Source of the DNA: CAZBDV01 sp964490765
GTDB taxonomy: Bacteria; Cloacimonadota; Cloacimonadia; Cloacimonadales; JAJBBL01
Direction of reading: 5' to 3'
Length of the DNA stretch: 40,789 nt
Assembly (NCBI GenBank): GCA_964490765.1
Contig: CAZBDV010000018.1
Span: 1-40,789 of the forward strand
Shown here: piece by piece, positions 1 through 9,488 of the stretch
Numbering within the stretch: position 1 is the first letter of the stretch
Layout of the letters: every line of letters starts with the position of its first letter
Position numbers and translations under genes: made by a program
The notes under the pieces: model-generated
Databases searched by the model: none
Told to the model about the DNA's origin: nothing
What the model saw: only the letters and a program-made list of their open reading frames with translations

Positions 1-876
1 AATGCTAATACGATAATTATCAACCGGGCTGATATGTTCGGACTTGCCCAGCTCTATCAATTGAGAGGGAGAGTCGGCAGGAGTAACCGACGTGCCTATG
101 CCTACCTTATCATTCCGCGACATCTTCAGGATTATGCCAGGAAGAGGTTGGAAGCGTTGACCGAATACAATGCGCTCGGTTCAGGATATCAGATCGCCAT
201 GCGTGATCTCGAGTTACGGGGAGCAGGAACACTGCTCGGCACGAAACAGAGTGGTGTCATACAGGCTATAGGTTTTAATTATTACAACAAACTACTCGCA
301 GAGGCGATTGATAGCCTGACAACGGAGGATGGAGCAGCCTCTCCCTCAGAGCGGGGAGAAGTTGCTGTTCGCTGGGAGGATGAGAAAGAGAAATACAGGG
401 AGAGGTTGCAGATCGATGCCGATTTCTTCTTTCCCCAGAGCTATATCAATGATGAGAAGACAAGGCTCGATTTCTATCAGAGAATGCTCGACTGCACCGA
501 AGTAGAAGATTTTGATGACCTGGAAATGGAATTACGAGATCGGTTCGGAGAATTACCTGCTCCGGCAAAACGTGGTATTGGATACTATCGTCTGCGGCTA
601 CTGGCCAGAAAAGCCAAACTGGAATCTTTCCAGATCAAAAAGAGCAAAATCATCATCGAGTTTCCCCAAAACTATCAACCCTCCCAGAAGAAAATGGAGA
701 ATCTCCTGCAGCAGATCGATTATCCGATAGATTTCGACGCATCCGGCAAGAGGCTGAAAATGACGATCTCAGCAGGCAAGGATGAAGAAGAGCGAGAGTT
801 ATCGGAAATCTATAAAGAACTCTTTCCCTTCGCCGAAAGATTATTAATGAGGTTGAAGGGGTTGACTGGAAAGTAG
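1..876 (+). CDS. mfd: Transcription-repair coupling factor Mfd, C-terminal part
   Basis: Partial gene: the frame is open from base 1, so the start lies upstream of the window; 291 residues remain. Mfd is an ATP-driven translocase that removes RNA polymerase stalled at DNA damage and recruits UvrA. The visible part starts inside the second helicase lobe, with the motif VI region QLYQLRGRVGRS, followed by the GAGTLLGTKQSG segment shared with RecG-like translocases. The remaining ~200 residues, including FFFPQSYINDEKTRLDFYQR, match the regulatory C-terminal TRCF (D7) domain. The stop is TAG at 874-876. An inverted repeat follows at 907-931. Identification is strong because motif VI and the D7 region are both typical of Mfd. 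Confidence 0.93.
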   Translation, partial: NANTIIINRADMFGLAQLYQLRGRVGRSNRRAYAYLIIPRHLQDYARKRLEALTEYNALGSGYQIAMRDLELRGAGTLLGTKQSGVIQAIGFNYYNKLLAEAIDSLTTEDGAASPSERGEVAVRWEDEKEKYRERLQIDADFFFPQSYINDEKTRLDFYQRMLDCTEVEDFDDLEMELRDRFGELPAPAKRGIGYYRLRLLARKAKLESFQIKKSKIIIEFPQNYQPSQKKMENLLQQIDYPIDFDASGKRLKMTISAGKDEEERELSEIYKELFPFAERLLMRLKGLTGK

Positions 877-906
877 ACTATCCAGAGTCTATCCATAAGG
901 GAATCC

Positions 907-931
907 TATAGTCGGAACCCTGCCGACTGTA
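907..931. repeat. Inverted repeat downstream of mfd
   Basis: Arms at 907-915 and 923-931 pair over nine positions, with one G:T wobble, around a 7-base loop. It could end mfd transcription, but no T-run follows on the + strand, so it is not a convincing intrinsic terminator. The right arm runs into TATAAT (930-935), which could equally be part of a promoter, but no good -35 is seen 17 bases upstream. Confidence 0.35.
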
Positions 932-975
932 TAATTACTCTTAGAAAAACCTGAGTTCAAATCGAATCCTTTTCA

Positions 976-1003
976 TTGACACAAACAGATAAATTTTTTT
1001 GAT
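976..1003 (+). promoter_or_regulatory. Candidate promoter of the ABC exporter gene
   Basis: A perfect TTGACA lies at 976-981. The hexamer TTTGAT at 998-1003 (4 of 6 matches to TATAAT) follows after 16 bases, and TATCAT lies further on at 1003-1008. It sits 55-80 bases before the chosen start of the exporter. The -35 is clear and the -10 is uncertain. FCB bacteria can use other promoter shapes, so this is a sequence match only. Confidence 0.4.
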
Positions 1004-1057
1004 ATCATAAAACCTATCCTTACCCTTGTGGTAGGGATATTTCGGGATTGCCGTTTC

Positions 1058-2947
1058 ATGAAGAATCTAATGCGAATTTACGCCATAATGCTGAAACATT
1101 ACGGTTACTTGATAGCCGGATTGTTCTTTATGATCGGGTACGCTCTATTTAGCGGTGCGAGTATTACCATGGCTGTTCCCTTCTTCGACTATGTCTTTCC
1201 TCAGGTCAAAGGTGAGATACTATACGCTACTTTCCCCGAATTTATCTCTGCCGTGCGGGAGATCACGACAACATTCATCCAGAGTGAGTCATTGCTCGGT
1301 TTTATTAATATAAACAACCTCCGTCCCCTCTTCGATCAATACGGAACTGTAATGGAGCAGACCGATTCCATGCTCCTGCTGAAGGTTGTGGCCGGGCTCG
1401 TATTCCTGATTATCCTCATTAAGAATATATTTTTCTTTTTCAACCGCTTTATGTTTGCCAATCTCAACGGCAAAACGATTTATGATATCCGCAACAGGAT
1501 CTTCAAAAACTATCTTCGACAATCATTACGATTCTATACTAAACATCGTGTAGGAGATTCCCTGGTCAGGATGGTAAACGATGTTGAGATCGTCAGCAAG
1601 TTGTTTATAACTTCGATGTTCAATGCTATTCGGGACGTACTGCTCGTTCTGGTCTTTATGAGGATCGCTATCTATCTCAATTTACAGCTCTTCCTGATCA
1701 GTCTGATCATTCTTCCACTGACCACCTTTCTTATGGCTCGACTCGGTAAAAAGATCAAGAAATATGCCCGACGTATCCAGGCACAGTTCTCAGATATCTA
1801 TTCCCGGGTTGAAGAGGTGTTGAGCAATATGAAGATAGTAAAGGCGTTCGGTAGAGAGGACGATCAGTATACTCTTTTCCAGAAGATAAACAAGCAGTTC
1901 TTCCGCTTCTGGCGCAAATCGGAGATCTATACCAGCTTCAATGTCCCCATCTCTGAGGTGAACGGGACGATAACAGGGATCATCATCCTCCTAATTGGTG
2001 GTGGCCAGGTTATATCAGGAACTACCGACTTTACATTCGGTGAATTCACCGCCTTTCTCTTTGCTATCTTCTCCATGCTGCACCCAATCAAGACAATTGC
2101 CAAAACCTATACCGATCTGAAAAAGGCACTTGTCTCCCTGGACAGGATATCGGAGGTTATGTTCAATGAGCCCGATCTGCTGGAGGCTGAAGATGCGGTG
2201 CAGAAAGAGGGTTTTTCGGACAGGATCGAATACGACAGAGTGTCATTTCATTATGACCCGGGAAAGGAGGTTATCAGAGATGTCTCTCTGACTATCAATA
2301 AGGGTGAGTCAGTAGCAATCGTAGGGAGCAGCGGATCGGGTAAAACAACCCTCGCCAACCTTCTACTCAGGCTCTACGATGTTACATCCGGTGAGATCAG
2401 GATAGATGGTATCCCCATTCACAAGATCAGATTAAAGGATCTCCGCAACCTCTTCGGGATAGTGACTCAGGAATCTCTGATCTTCACCGATACAGTGGCA
2501 AATAATATCCGTTTCGGGACTCTCAAACCGGTCTCGATGGAGGAGATAGAAGAGGCAGCCAGAATCGCTTATGCTGATGAGTTCATCGTCAATCTACCCC
2601 AGAAGTATGAAGAGATCCTGCATGCCAAAGGTAGCATACTCTCCGGTGGTCAGAAACAGAGGTTATGTGTGGCAAGAGCGATAGTTGGTAATCCACCCAT
2701 ACTGGTATTCGATGAAGCTACGAGCTCTCTCGATACTGAGGCTGAGAAAAAGGTTCAGGCTGCTATAGAACAGGCAACTAGAAGCCGGACAGTTCTGATA
2801 ATTGCTCACAGGTTATCGACGGTGCTCTCTTCGGACAAGATAATTGTTCTCGATGCTGGCCAGGTAGTTGATATGGGAGCACACAGAGAGTTAATCGAGA
2901 GATGTCCACGCTATAAATTACTTTACGATCTGCAGTTTAACGTATAA
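1058..2947 (+). CDS. MsbA-like ABC exporter (fused permease and ATPase)
   Basis: Predicted 629-residue half-transporter with an N-terminal six-helix ABC exporter domain (residues ~1-340) and a C-terminal ATPase. It shows Walker A GSSGSGKTT (~423-431), the signature LSGGQKQR (~527), Walker B ILVFDEATSSLD (~547) and an H-loop IIAHRLS. This is the architecture of MsbA-type lipid flippases and of multidrug exporters; as a homodimer it would move a lipid or other hydrophobic compound across the inner membrane. Substrate cannot be told from sequence. An in-frame GTG at 1028 would add ten residues; ATG 1058 was chosen because it opens directly on a basic/hydrophobic start (MKNLMRIY), although no strong ribosome site precedes either. 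ATG 1070 is also possible. Confidence 0.85.
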   Translation: MKNLMRIYAIMLKHYGYLIAGLFFMIGYALFSGASITMAVPFFDYVFPQVKGEILYATFPEFISAVREITTTFIQSESLLGFININNLRPLFDQYGTVMEQTDSMLLLKVVAGLVFLIILIKNIFFFFNRFMFANLNGKTIYDIRNRIFKNYLRQSLRFYTKHRVGDSLVRMVNDVEIVSKLFITSMFNAIRDVLLVLVFMRIAIYLNLQLFLISLIILPLTTFLMARLGKKIKKYARRIQAQFSDIYSRVEEVLSNMKIVKAFGREDDQYTLFQKINKQFFRFWRKSEIYTSFNVPISEVNGTITGIIILLIGGGQVISGTTDFTFGEFTAFLFAIFSMLHPIKTIAKTYTDLKKALVSLDRISEVMFNEPDLLEAEDAVQKEGFSDRIEYDRVSFHYDPGKEVIRDVSLTINKGESVAIVGSSGSGKTTLANLLLRLYDVTSGEIRIDGIPIHKIRLKDLRNLFGIVTQESLIFTDTVANNIRFGTLKPVSMEEIEEAARIAYADEFIVNLPQKYEEILHAKGSILSGGQKQRLCVARAIVGNPPILVFDEATSSLDTEAEKKVQAAIEQATRSRTVLIIAHRLSTVLSSDKIIVLDAGQVVDMGAHRELIERCPRYKLLYDLQFNV

Positions 2948-3042
2948 TCCGGTATCGTATGATATGAGATAAGAGAGGCCTCCCGGGCTGTTTAGAAAAC
3001 GATTTGATAAAAAAGAAAAACTAATAGAGAAGGAAGAGAGAG

Positions 3043-4650
3043 ATGGCAAAACATATTTTTGTTATTGGTGGTGTGGTTTCATCGCTTGGTAAGGGGATAG
3101 CAGCCTCTTCCATCGGATTATTGCTCAAGAAAATGAATTACAGGGTCGGTATGTTAAAACTCGACCCCTATCTTAATGTCGATCCGGGAACTATGAGTCC
3201 CTTTCAGCATGGAGAGGTTTTCGTTACCGACGATGGTGCTGAGACCGACCTGGATCTCGGTCATTACGAGAGATTCATCGGAGAATCCTTGAGTAAGGAT
3301 TCCAATGCTACTGCCGGTAAGATCTACGAAACCGTAATCCAGAAAGAGCGAAGAGGCGATTATCTCGGTAAAACCGTTCAGGTTATTCCCCATGTAACAG
3401 AAGAGATAAAAAATCTAATCCGGAGATTGAATGACCGGTACGATATTATTATCACAGAGATTGGTGGCACTGTTGGTGATATAGAGAGCCTGCCGTTCCT
3501 GGAAGCTATCCGCCAGTATCGTATGGAGATCGGGGTAAGGAATTCCCTCTTCGTATTTCTTACTTATGTTCCCTATATAAGTTCAGCCGGCGAATTGAAA
3601 ACGAAACCGACTCAGCATAGTGCCTATAAATTACGTGAGATCGGTATACAGCCCGATATTCTTATCTGCCGATCTGATACTCCCTTCGGTGAAGAGATAG
3701 CTGCCAAGATCTCGCTCTTTACTAACGTGCCCAAAGACCATGTCTTCAACGCTTTCAATGTAGCTGATGTGCATGAGATACCGCTTAATTTCTATAATGA
3801 TGGGATGCACAGAGTAATAACACGACACCTGGAACTGGAAGAGAGAGAGGTCGATCTTTCCGACTGGAAATCACTAATAGAAAGTCTCAAGAGTCCGGAA
3901 CGTGAGGTAAGAATCGCACTTTGCGGTAAGTATGTAGAGCACCAGGACGCTTATAAGAGTGTCTGGCAGGCATTACTGCACGGAGCAGCTCATCAGCGGG
4001 CAAGATTACATCTGAAAATGGTAGATTCAGAGAGAACGTTTCGTCCTGAAGATATTGAGAAAGTGCTCGGCGACGTAGATGGAATATTGATACCGGGTGG
4101 TTTCGGAATCAGAGGAATCGACGGCAAGATAGAGATTGTTCGTTATGCACGGGAGAAGAAAATACCCTTCTTCGGTATATGCCTCGGTATGCAGGTTGCG
4201 GCGATTGAGTTTGCCAAGAATGTCTGCAGTCTCCCGGATGCCTACAGCTCTGAATTCGATGAGGCTTGCAAGGATCCCGTTATAGATCTTATGACCGAGC
4301 AGAGATATATCGAAAAGATCGGTGGGACGATGCGGTTGGGTGCCTACCCCTGTAAGATCAAAAAGGGGAGCCTGGCAGCTGATATTTACGGAACTGAAGA
4401 GATTTCGGAACGTCATCGCCACCGCTATGAGTTCAATAACAGGTACCGTGATCTTCTTGCATCGAAAGGTATGGTTGTATCCGGGAGTTATCTTGATGAC
4501 CTGCTTGTCGAAATAATCGAGCTTCCCGATCATCCTTTCTATATAGCTGTCCAATTTCATCCGGAATTCAAATCTCGTCCAGCTACGCCCCATCCTATTT
4601 TCCGAGAATTCATCAAAGCTGCAATCAACTACAGGGAAAAAAATCTGTAA
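3043..4650 (+). CDS. pyrG: CTP synthase
   Basis: 535 residues, the normal family length. It makes CTP from UTP, ATP and glutamine in the cytoplasm. The N-terminal synthase domain opens with the hallmark FVIGGVVSSLGKGI, followed by KLDPYLNVDPGTMSPFQHGE and DDGAETDLDLGHYERF. The C-terminal class I glutaminase domain has nucleophile Cys380 in FFGICLGMQ and the partners His506 and Glu508 in QFHPEF. The start is well set: ATG 3043 is preceded by a purine-rich AAGGAAGAGAG. It lies 95 bases after the ABC exporter and 86 bases before the flavin reductase. No pyrG attenuator of the Gram-positive type was seen in the leader. Confidence 0.98.
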   Translation: MAKHIFVIGGVVSSLGKGIAASSIGLLLKKMNYRVGMLKLDPYLNVDPGTMSPFQHGEVFVTDDGAETDLDLGHYERFIGESLSKDSNATAGKIYETVIQKERRGDYLGKTVQVIPHVTEEIKNLIRRLNDRYDIIITEIGGTVGDIESLPFLEAIRQYRMEIGVRNSLFVFLTYVPYISSAGELKTKPTQHSAYKLREIGIQPDILICRSDTPFGEEIAAKISLFTNVPKDHVFNAFNVADVHEIPLNFYNDGMHRVITRHLELEEREVDLSDWKSLIESLKSPEREVRIALCGKYVEHQDAYKSVWQALLHGAAHQRARLHLKMVDSERTFRPEDIEKVLGDVDGILIPGGFGIRGIDGKIEIVRYAREKKIPFFGICLGMQVAAIEFAKNVCSLPDAYSSEFDEACKDPVIDLMTEQRYIEKIGGTMRLGAYPCKIKKGSLAADIYGTEEISERHRHRYEFNNRYRDLLASKGMVVSGSYLDDLLVEIIELPDHPFYIAVQFHPEFKSRPATPHPIFREFIKAAINYREKNL

Positions 4651-4736
4651 AATAAGAATGGTTTTGCATTTTCAAAACAGAATCAGACGATATCATTCCG
4701 GAGCTGAAAAGAATTTGCACAGCTGAGGAGTATAAG

Positions 4737-5507
4737 ATGAAGATACTGGTTGTAATTGGAAGTCCTAAAGGTAAGGGAACCGGCTATCGAATAGCTCAAG
4801 CTCTTGAAGAGACGATGGCAAGATTGGGAGAAGCAGAATTCGAATATATTATACTGAAGGACGCTAACATCGAGTTATGCAAAGGATGTTTTTTATGTGT
4901 TCTGCGGGGAGCAGAATTATGTCCCTTAAAGGATAATCTGCCAGAAATCGTAAAGAAAATTAAACAGGCTGATGGAATTGTCCTGGTATCACCGAGTTAT
5001 GTCCATAACGTTAGCTGGTTAATGAAAAACTTTATCGACCGGTTCGCATATACTAACCATCGTCCTCAATTCTTTAATCAGAAGTTACTCCTGATAGCTA
5101 ATGCCGGTTCCGGTATGGAGAAGACCCTGGAAGCAATGAGGAATACTTTCGGTATCGGTCCTGAATTAGTATATGAATTGGCATATTTAAGTCCTCCGTG
5201 GCCTCTTTCCGAAAGGGTTGTAGCAAAACAGAAGATGGCCATAGAAAAATCTGCAACCAGACTTTTCAGGGCTATAAAAGAAGATAAAAGACGAATTCCC
5301 AGTTTGAATCATTACATCAGATACAGATTCTTCAAGCATGTAGCGGTCAAAGTAAGGGATTATATACCTGCTGATTACGAATACTATAAGGATAAGGGTG
5401 ATTATTATTATCCGGTCAAAATCAGCTTATACAAGAAAATAATAGCATCTATCATGCTGAGAATTGGTATGATTATGATGAGAGATATGGAACCAGAACA
5501 GGATTGA
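4737..5507 (+). CDS. Flavodoxin-fold NAD(P)H:FMN reductase family protein
   Basis: 256 residues. The N-terminus ILVVIGSPKGKGTGYRIA is the flavin-phosphate-binding loop of the NADPH-dependent FMN reductase / iron-sulfur flavoprotein family. It is followed by CKGCFLCVLRGAELCPLKDN (residues ~48-67), the cysteine pattern seen in many anaerobe members, and VLVSPSYVHNVSWLMKNFIDR, typical of the fold. The ~100-residue C-terminal extension, rich in Lys and aromatic residues and ending in a Met/Ile-rich hydrophobic stretch, is longer than in minimal family members and could touch the membrane. A GAGGAG ribosome site lies just before the ATG. Substrate unknown; a general electron-transfer or quinone/flavin-reducing role is inferred. 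Confidence 0.75.
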   Translation: MKILVVIGSPKGKGTGYRIAQALEETMARLGEAEFEYIILKDANIELCKGCFLCVLRGAELCPLKDNLPEIVKKIKQADGIVLVSPSYVHNVSWLMKNFIDRFAYTNHRPQFFNQKLLLIANAGSGMEKTLEAMRNTFGIGPELVYELAYLSPPWPLSERVVAKQKMAIEKSATRLFRAIKEDKRRIPSLNHYIRYRFFKHVAVKVRDYIPADYEYYKDKGDYYYPVKISLYKKIIASIMLRIGMIMMRDMEPEQD

Positions 5508-5566
5508 ACATAACATAGAGAACAGCTCTCATCCTGGGTAGTAAACAATTTTTTAGGGAGAAAATA

Positions 5567-6817
5567 ATGGCAGAACTCTTTAATCTACTGAAAACAAGCA
5601 TTGTGGAGAATGACTGGTATGCGCTGATATTTCTATTTTCAGGGGCTCTGGTTCTCTATTTAATTACCCTGAAGATCATTCTCCCCATAATTTATTTCCT
5701 TATTCGCCGAAGTCCTACCGACTGGGATGATGTCCTGATCGATAAGAAGGTGTTGAGTAAACTCGTTTTGCTCCCTTCATTGATCTTCATCAGCCAGTAT
5801 CTCTATCTTCTGTCTGATAATCAGGAATTTATCAGCAGAGTCGTAAATTCTATATTCGTGATAATAATAGTAATGACTCTCGACAGGTTTGTGATCGCGG
5901 TGAATCATATCTACGAGAGATTGACTTCATCCCGGGGAAAATCGATCAAGGGGTTCGTTCAGATTTTCGAGATCATCCTCTATGTCTTTGCAGGGGTAAC
6001 GATACTCTCCATATTGATAGGGAGATCACCCTGGGTTATGTTGAGTGGACTGGGTGCTATGACAGCCGTGCTCATACTGATTTTTCAGGATACAATTCTC
6101 TCTTTCGTGGCCAGTATAAGGATAACAGCCAACAAACTGATAGAGATCGGTGATTGGATAGAGATGCCACAGTATGGGGCAGACGGCGATGTAATCGATA
6201 TCGCTCTCCATAATATTCAGATACAGAACTGGGATAAGACTATAACGGTCATACCGACACATAAACTGCTCGGTGATGCTTTCAAGAACTGGCGGGGAAT
6301 GCAGCAGTCTGGAGGCCGAAGGATAATGCGCAATATCAATATTGATTTAGCCTCTCTGCGATTCTGTGATGAAGATATGCTCATGAGATATGAGAAGATA
6401 GGCCTTCTGAAAGATTATCTGCACAAGAAGAAAGAGGAGATTTCGGCCTATAACCGTGAACGGGGAGTAGATGAGAACGATTTTATCAATGGAAGACATC
6501 TGACCAATATCGGGACATTCAGAGCTTATGTCGAACAATATCTGAGAAAACATCCGGGTATAAACCAGAATCTGATTATTATGACCAGGCAACTGGAACC
6601 AGGACCAACCGGCCTGCCGATTCAGGTTTATGCCTTTACTAATAATACCGCCTGGACTGTCTATGAAGCTATTCAGGCCGATATATTCGACCATCTCCTG
6701 GCAGTAGTTCCCATCTTCGATCTCCGGGTGTTTCAGAACCCTTCCGGCAGAGATATTACTTCTATGCGGGGAACTATAGAACGATCTTTCAGAGATACGG
6801 ATGGGGTGGATAGCTGA
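5567..6817 (+). CDS. MscS-family mechanosensitive channel, YbdG/MscM type
   Basis: 416 residues, close to the length of E. coli YbdG. The N-terminal ~150 residues contain several hydrophobic segments; the pore-lining helix and beta domain follow. The segments IEIGDWIEMPQYGADGDV, QNWDKTITVIPTHKLL and FKNWRGMQQSGGRRIMRNI are characteristic of the YbdG branch. The protein should form an inner-membrane channel that opens on osmotic downshock. A good AGGGAG ribosome site precedes ATG 5567. Its 3' end faces the comEC gene across 33 bases. Family assignment is strong; gating properties are not predictable. Confidence 0.88.
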   Translation: MAELFNLLKTSIVENDWYALIFLFSGALVLYLITLKIILPIIYFLIRRSPTDWDDVLIDKKVLSKLVLLPSLIFISQYLYLLSDNQEFISRVVNSIFVIIIVMTLDRFVIAVNHIYERLTSSRGKSIKGFVQIFEIILYVFAGVTILSILIGRSPWVMLSGLGAMTAVLILIFQDTILSFVASIRITANKLIEIGDWIEMPQYGADGDVIDIALHNIQIQNWDKTITVIPTHKLLGDAFKNWRGMQQSGGRRIMRNINIDLASLRFCDEDMLMRYEKIGLLKDYLHKKKEEISAYNRERGVDENDFINGRHLTNIGTFRAYVEQYLRKHPGINQNLIIMTRQLEPGPTGLPIQVYAFTNNTAWTVYEAIQADIFDHLLAVVPIFDLRVFQNPSGRDITSMRGTIERSFRDTDGVDS

Positions 6818-6850
6818 CTGGACTAATAGCCACAATAGCTGAAACTGAGC

Positions 6851-9409
6851 TTAAAAGATTACCGATATATCTCTCTCGCTCTGAAAGGTCTTGATACGGG
6901 CAGTCAGGCCGTCTGTCCGGATCTGGACTGTTCCCTCCTCTGATGAGATAAAGAGCTCTTCTACCAGTGGTTCCAGCGTTTTAATAGTTTCATCATGCGG
7001 CAGGTTAAACCGAGAACGGCCTGCTGTCGGAATAAAAGCAAAGCGGGGATTGACCATTGCGATAAAAGGTGGTGAGCTTGATGTCCTACTACCGTGATGA
7101 GCGACTTTGAGGAATATATTCTCCAGAAAGGGAGAGTAACGGTTCAGTAGATAATTCTCAGCTTCTCTTTCAATATCCCCCGTAAACAGGATAGAGAAAT
7201 TCTCATATGAGATCTGCACTACTATAGACATCTCGTTTGGATTAAGTGAGAAAAATTCTCTGTCGGGATGGATTATCTTACAGTCCAGAGAGGAAAGTGG
7301 GATATGGGTAGTATCGGTTATTGTACATACCATCGTCTCTATCGTATCTATATGTGTGGCCAACTCCTGCCATATATCATCTTCATAGAAATCCTCAGTG
7401 ATGATTAACCGGCCTATATTCAGGTTTTCAGCAATAAAAGGCAAGCCGCCATAGTGATCGTTATGCTGATGTGTTACTATCAACCAGTCAAAACGCCTGA
7501 TTCCCTGCTGCTTTAAATAGGGGAGTGCTGCAGAGCTAAAGTGTAGACCACTACTCTCCTGTGGGCCTGTGTCGATCAGTATCCTCTCCCGCTCCGGTGT
7601 CTCTATGAGAAACAGGTCTCCATGGCCTGTATGAAAGAGTGTAACTATAAGCAGGTTATCCTTTCTGATCAGAGAACTGCCGACAATCAGGAGGAGAATA
7701 ATGCCCATCAAAGCCGGATAAAAGCCGATTTTAAACACAGGCTCTATCCTCTCCGGCCTGGCGCTTGCGGCCGTTCTTCTACTTTGCCTTATAAGCTGGG
7801 GAGCAGTTAATCTACGGAGCCAGAGAAAGAAGAGGAAGAGAAAAATATAGGCGAATAAGAGTTGATAGGGTCCAAAGGGAATGAAGTTAAAGAAAAGTGG
7901 CAGGGAAGCAGCTATATTACTCCATTCGGTGAAGAGATACATTATACAGCCGAAGGTTTCCTGAAAGGGGAGTAGAATCAAGGGAACAGAGGGAAGAACT
8001 ATAATAAGGAGGGAGAGTGGAATGATCAGTGTTAGTAGCACTATACCGACCGGATTGGCCAGCAGACCGTTAAGTGAAAACTGGTTGAAATAGTAGAGAT
8101 TGAATGGCAGGAGAAACAACGAGATGAATAATGTTACCAGCAGAAGCTGGCAGAATCTATAGAGAGAAGCCCTGAAACCGTGCCCTTTCAAGCCCGCTCT
8201 GGCTGCTATTATGCCGGTAAAATTGCTTAGATAGCCGTTGAAGAGAGGGAGAATATTGATAAGGACAAAGACAGAGATGAAAGAAAGTTGCAGGCCGATA
8301 GAGAAGATCTGCAGCGGGTCAATTATGGTAATGAGTAACAAACTGACTGCCATAATGTTGTTATAGGATGGTTTCCTCTGTAGAATTCCGCAGAGCATGA
8401 GAAGAGAGAGCATAACGGTTGCTCTACTGACCGATGGTGACCAGTTGCAGAGTTCAGCATAGCTCAGTAAGAAGACGATTAGAATTATCCTTGCTGGTGT
8501 TCTGCGTATATAGAAGATCTTAAGCAGGGTTAGCATGATAAGGGTTATTATACCAAGATGAAGTCCGCTGATAGCTATAAGATGAGACATTCCGCCCCGG
8601 ACCAGAAGATCTCGCATATCGCCTGTCTCTTCTCTATTACCCAGGATTATTGCCCTGACGAAGGGGAGTTCTCTTTCAGGAATGCGTTCCGCAATCCTCT
8701 TATTCAAAAACTGGCGTAGTTGGATGATATGTGAACGATATGCACTCCAGTAACGGGAAAAGATATCCTGCTCCCTGCCTGTAAGTTCGGAATGATTACC
8801 CCGTATATAGACTGGAGTTCTAGCCACTCCCTGTGCCGATTTAATACTTCGGTTGGTAAAATAGGGTGCGGGTATCCTGGAAAAACCACGGCTCTGGCTA
8901 TATGGTGTGAGTTCTGCTACTGTAGTGACTATGCTATTAATATGCAAATCTCCTGGATCATCTATCAAATATCTTTCCGGAAAGTTAAGAATGATCTTTC
9001 CTGTTACAGGATAACCCTCAAGAGATATCAGATCACCTTCGACTCTCAGAAACCTGCTGTCTATGTAGTCTTTTGCTTCTACCTCTTCCGTAATTCGCAT
9101 CTCTATCTCCTTTACGATCACTCCTTGCGTGAGTAAGAAGCGGTTGATGTGATTGGCAGGAAGCCGGGAAGAGATAGTGGAGCGGAGGTATCCCGCAAAG
9201 ATGAACAGTAAAATGATGATAACAATTCGCCCGATAGATCCTCTGAGCAGAAAGAAGGTGAGTGCTGATATCGTTATTAAAGGTATAAAGATGTAAAAAA
9301 GAGAATAGTTCTCCTTTAAAGGAAAATAGAAGCCGGAGATTACGCCAGCTATCCAGGCTACAGCTATCATTACAAGTGGTGCCGGGGCACGGGGATCTCT
9401 AATCAACAT
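6851..9409 (-). CDS. comEC: ComEC/Rec2 DNA-uptake channel
   Basis: 852 residues with the full three-part layout: N-terminal membrane and soluble region (DUF4131-like, ~1-215), the polytopic Competence domain (~225-520, including the segment VRGGMSHLIAISGLHLGII), and a C-terminal metallo-beta-lactamase domain (~585-840) with HQHNDHYGG and a late AHHGS. ComEC carries single-stranded DNA across the inner membrane during natural transformation; the MBL domain may act as a nuclease. The start at 9409 has little ribosome-site support, so it could shift slightly. It ends the long minus-strand run and follows dxr by 79 bases. With dprA in the same window it suggests transformation ability. Confidence 0.92.
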   Translation of the reverse strand: MLIRDPRAPAPLVMIAVAWIAGVISGFYFPLKENYSLFYIFIPLITISALTFFLLRGSIGRIVIIILLFIFAGYLRSTISSRLPANHINRFLLTQGVIVKEIEMRITEEVEAKDYIDSRFLRVEGDLISLEGYPVTGKIILNFPERYLIDDPGDLHINSIVTTVAELTPYSQSRGFSRIPAPYFTNRSIKSAQGVARTPVYIRGNHSELTGREQDIFSRYWSAYRSHIIQLRQFLNKRIAERIPERELPFVRAIILGNREETGDMRDLLVRGGMSHLIAISGLHLGIITLIMLTLLKIFYIRRTPARIILIVFLLSYAELCNWSPSVSRATVMLSLLMLCGILQRKPSYNNIMAVSLLLITIIDPLQIFSIGLQLSFISVFVLINILPLFNGYLSNFTGIIAARAGLKGHGFRASLYRFCQLLLVTLFISLFLLPFNLYYFNQFSLNGLLANPVGIVLLTLIIPLSLLIIVLPSVPLILLPFQETFGCIMYLFTEWSNIAASLPLFFNFIPFGPYQLLFAYIFLFLFFLWLRRLTAPQLIRQSRRTAASARPERIEPVFKIGFYPALMGIILLLIVGSSLIRKDNLLIVTLFHTGHGDLFLIETPERERILIDTGPQESSGLHFSSAALPYLKQQGIRRFDWLIVTHQHNDHYGGLPFIAENLNIGRLIITEDFYEDDIWQELATHIDTIETMVCTITDTTHIPLSSLDCKIIHPDREFFSLNPNEMSIVVQISYENFSILFTGDIEREAENYLLNRYSPFLENIFLKVAHHGSRTSSSPPFIAMVNPRFAFIPTAGRSRFNLPHDETIKTLEPLVEELFISSEEGTVQIRTDGLTARIKTFQSERDISVIF

Positions 9410-9488
9410 AATCGAAGATAAAAATGAGAGTTAGGTCGGTATAATCCCTTAAGTTGTAATACTTAAACTCTTAGTGTTACCTCATTTG

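Noticed and set aside
4027..4593. 188-codon minus-strand ORF opposite pyrG
   Set aside because: It lies wholly antisense to the highly conserved glutaminase part of pyrG, has no ribosome site and no recognisable protein pattern.
4661..4678. Six-base hairpin after pyrG
   Set aside because: AT-rich stem and no T-run after it; not a convincing terminator.
6347..6835. 162-codon minus-strand ORF opposite the mscS gene
   Set aside because: Antisense shadow of a well-supported channel gene, low-information translation.
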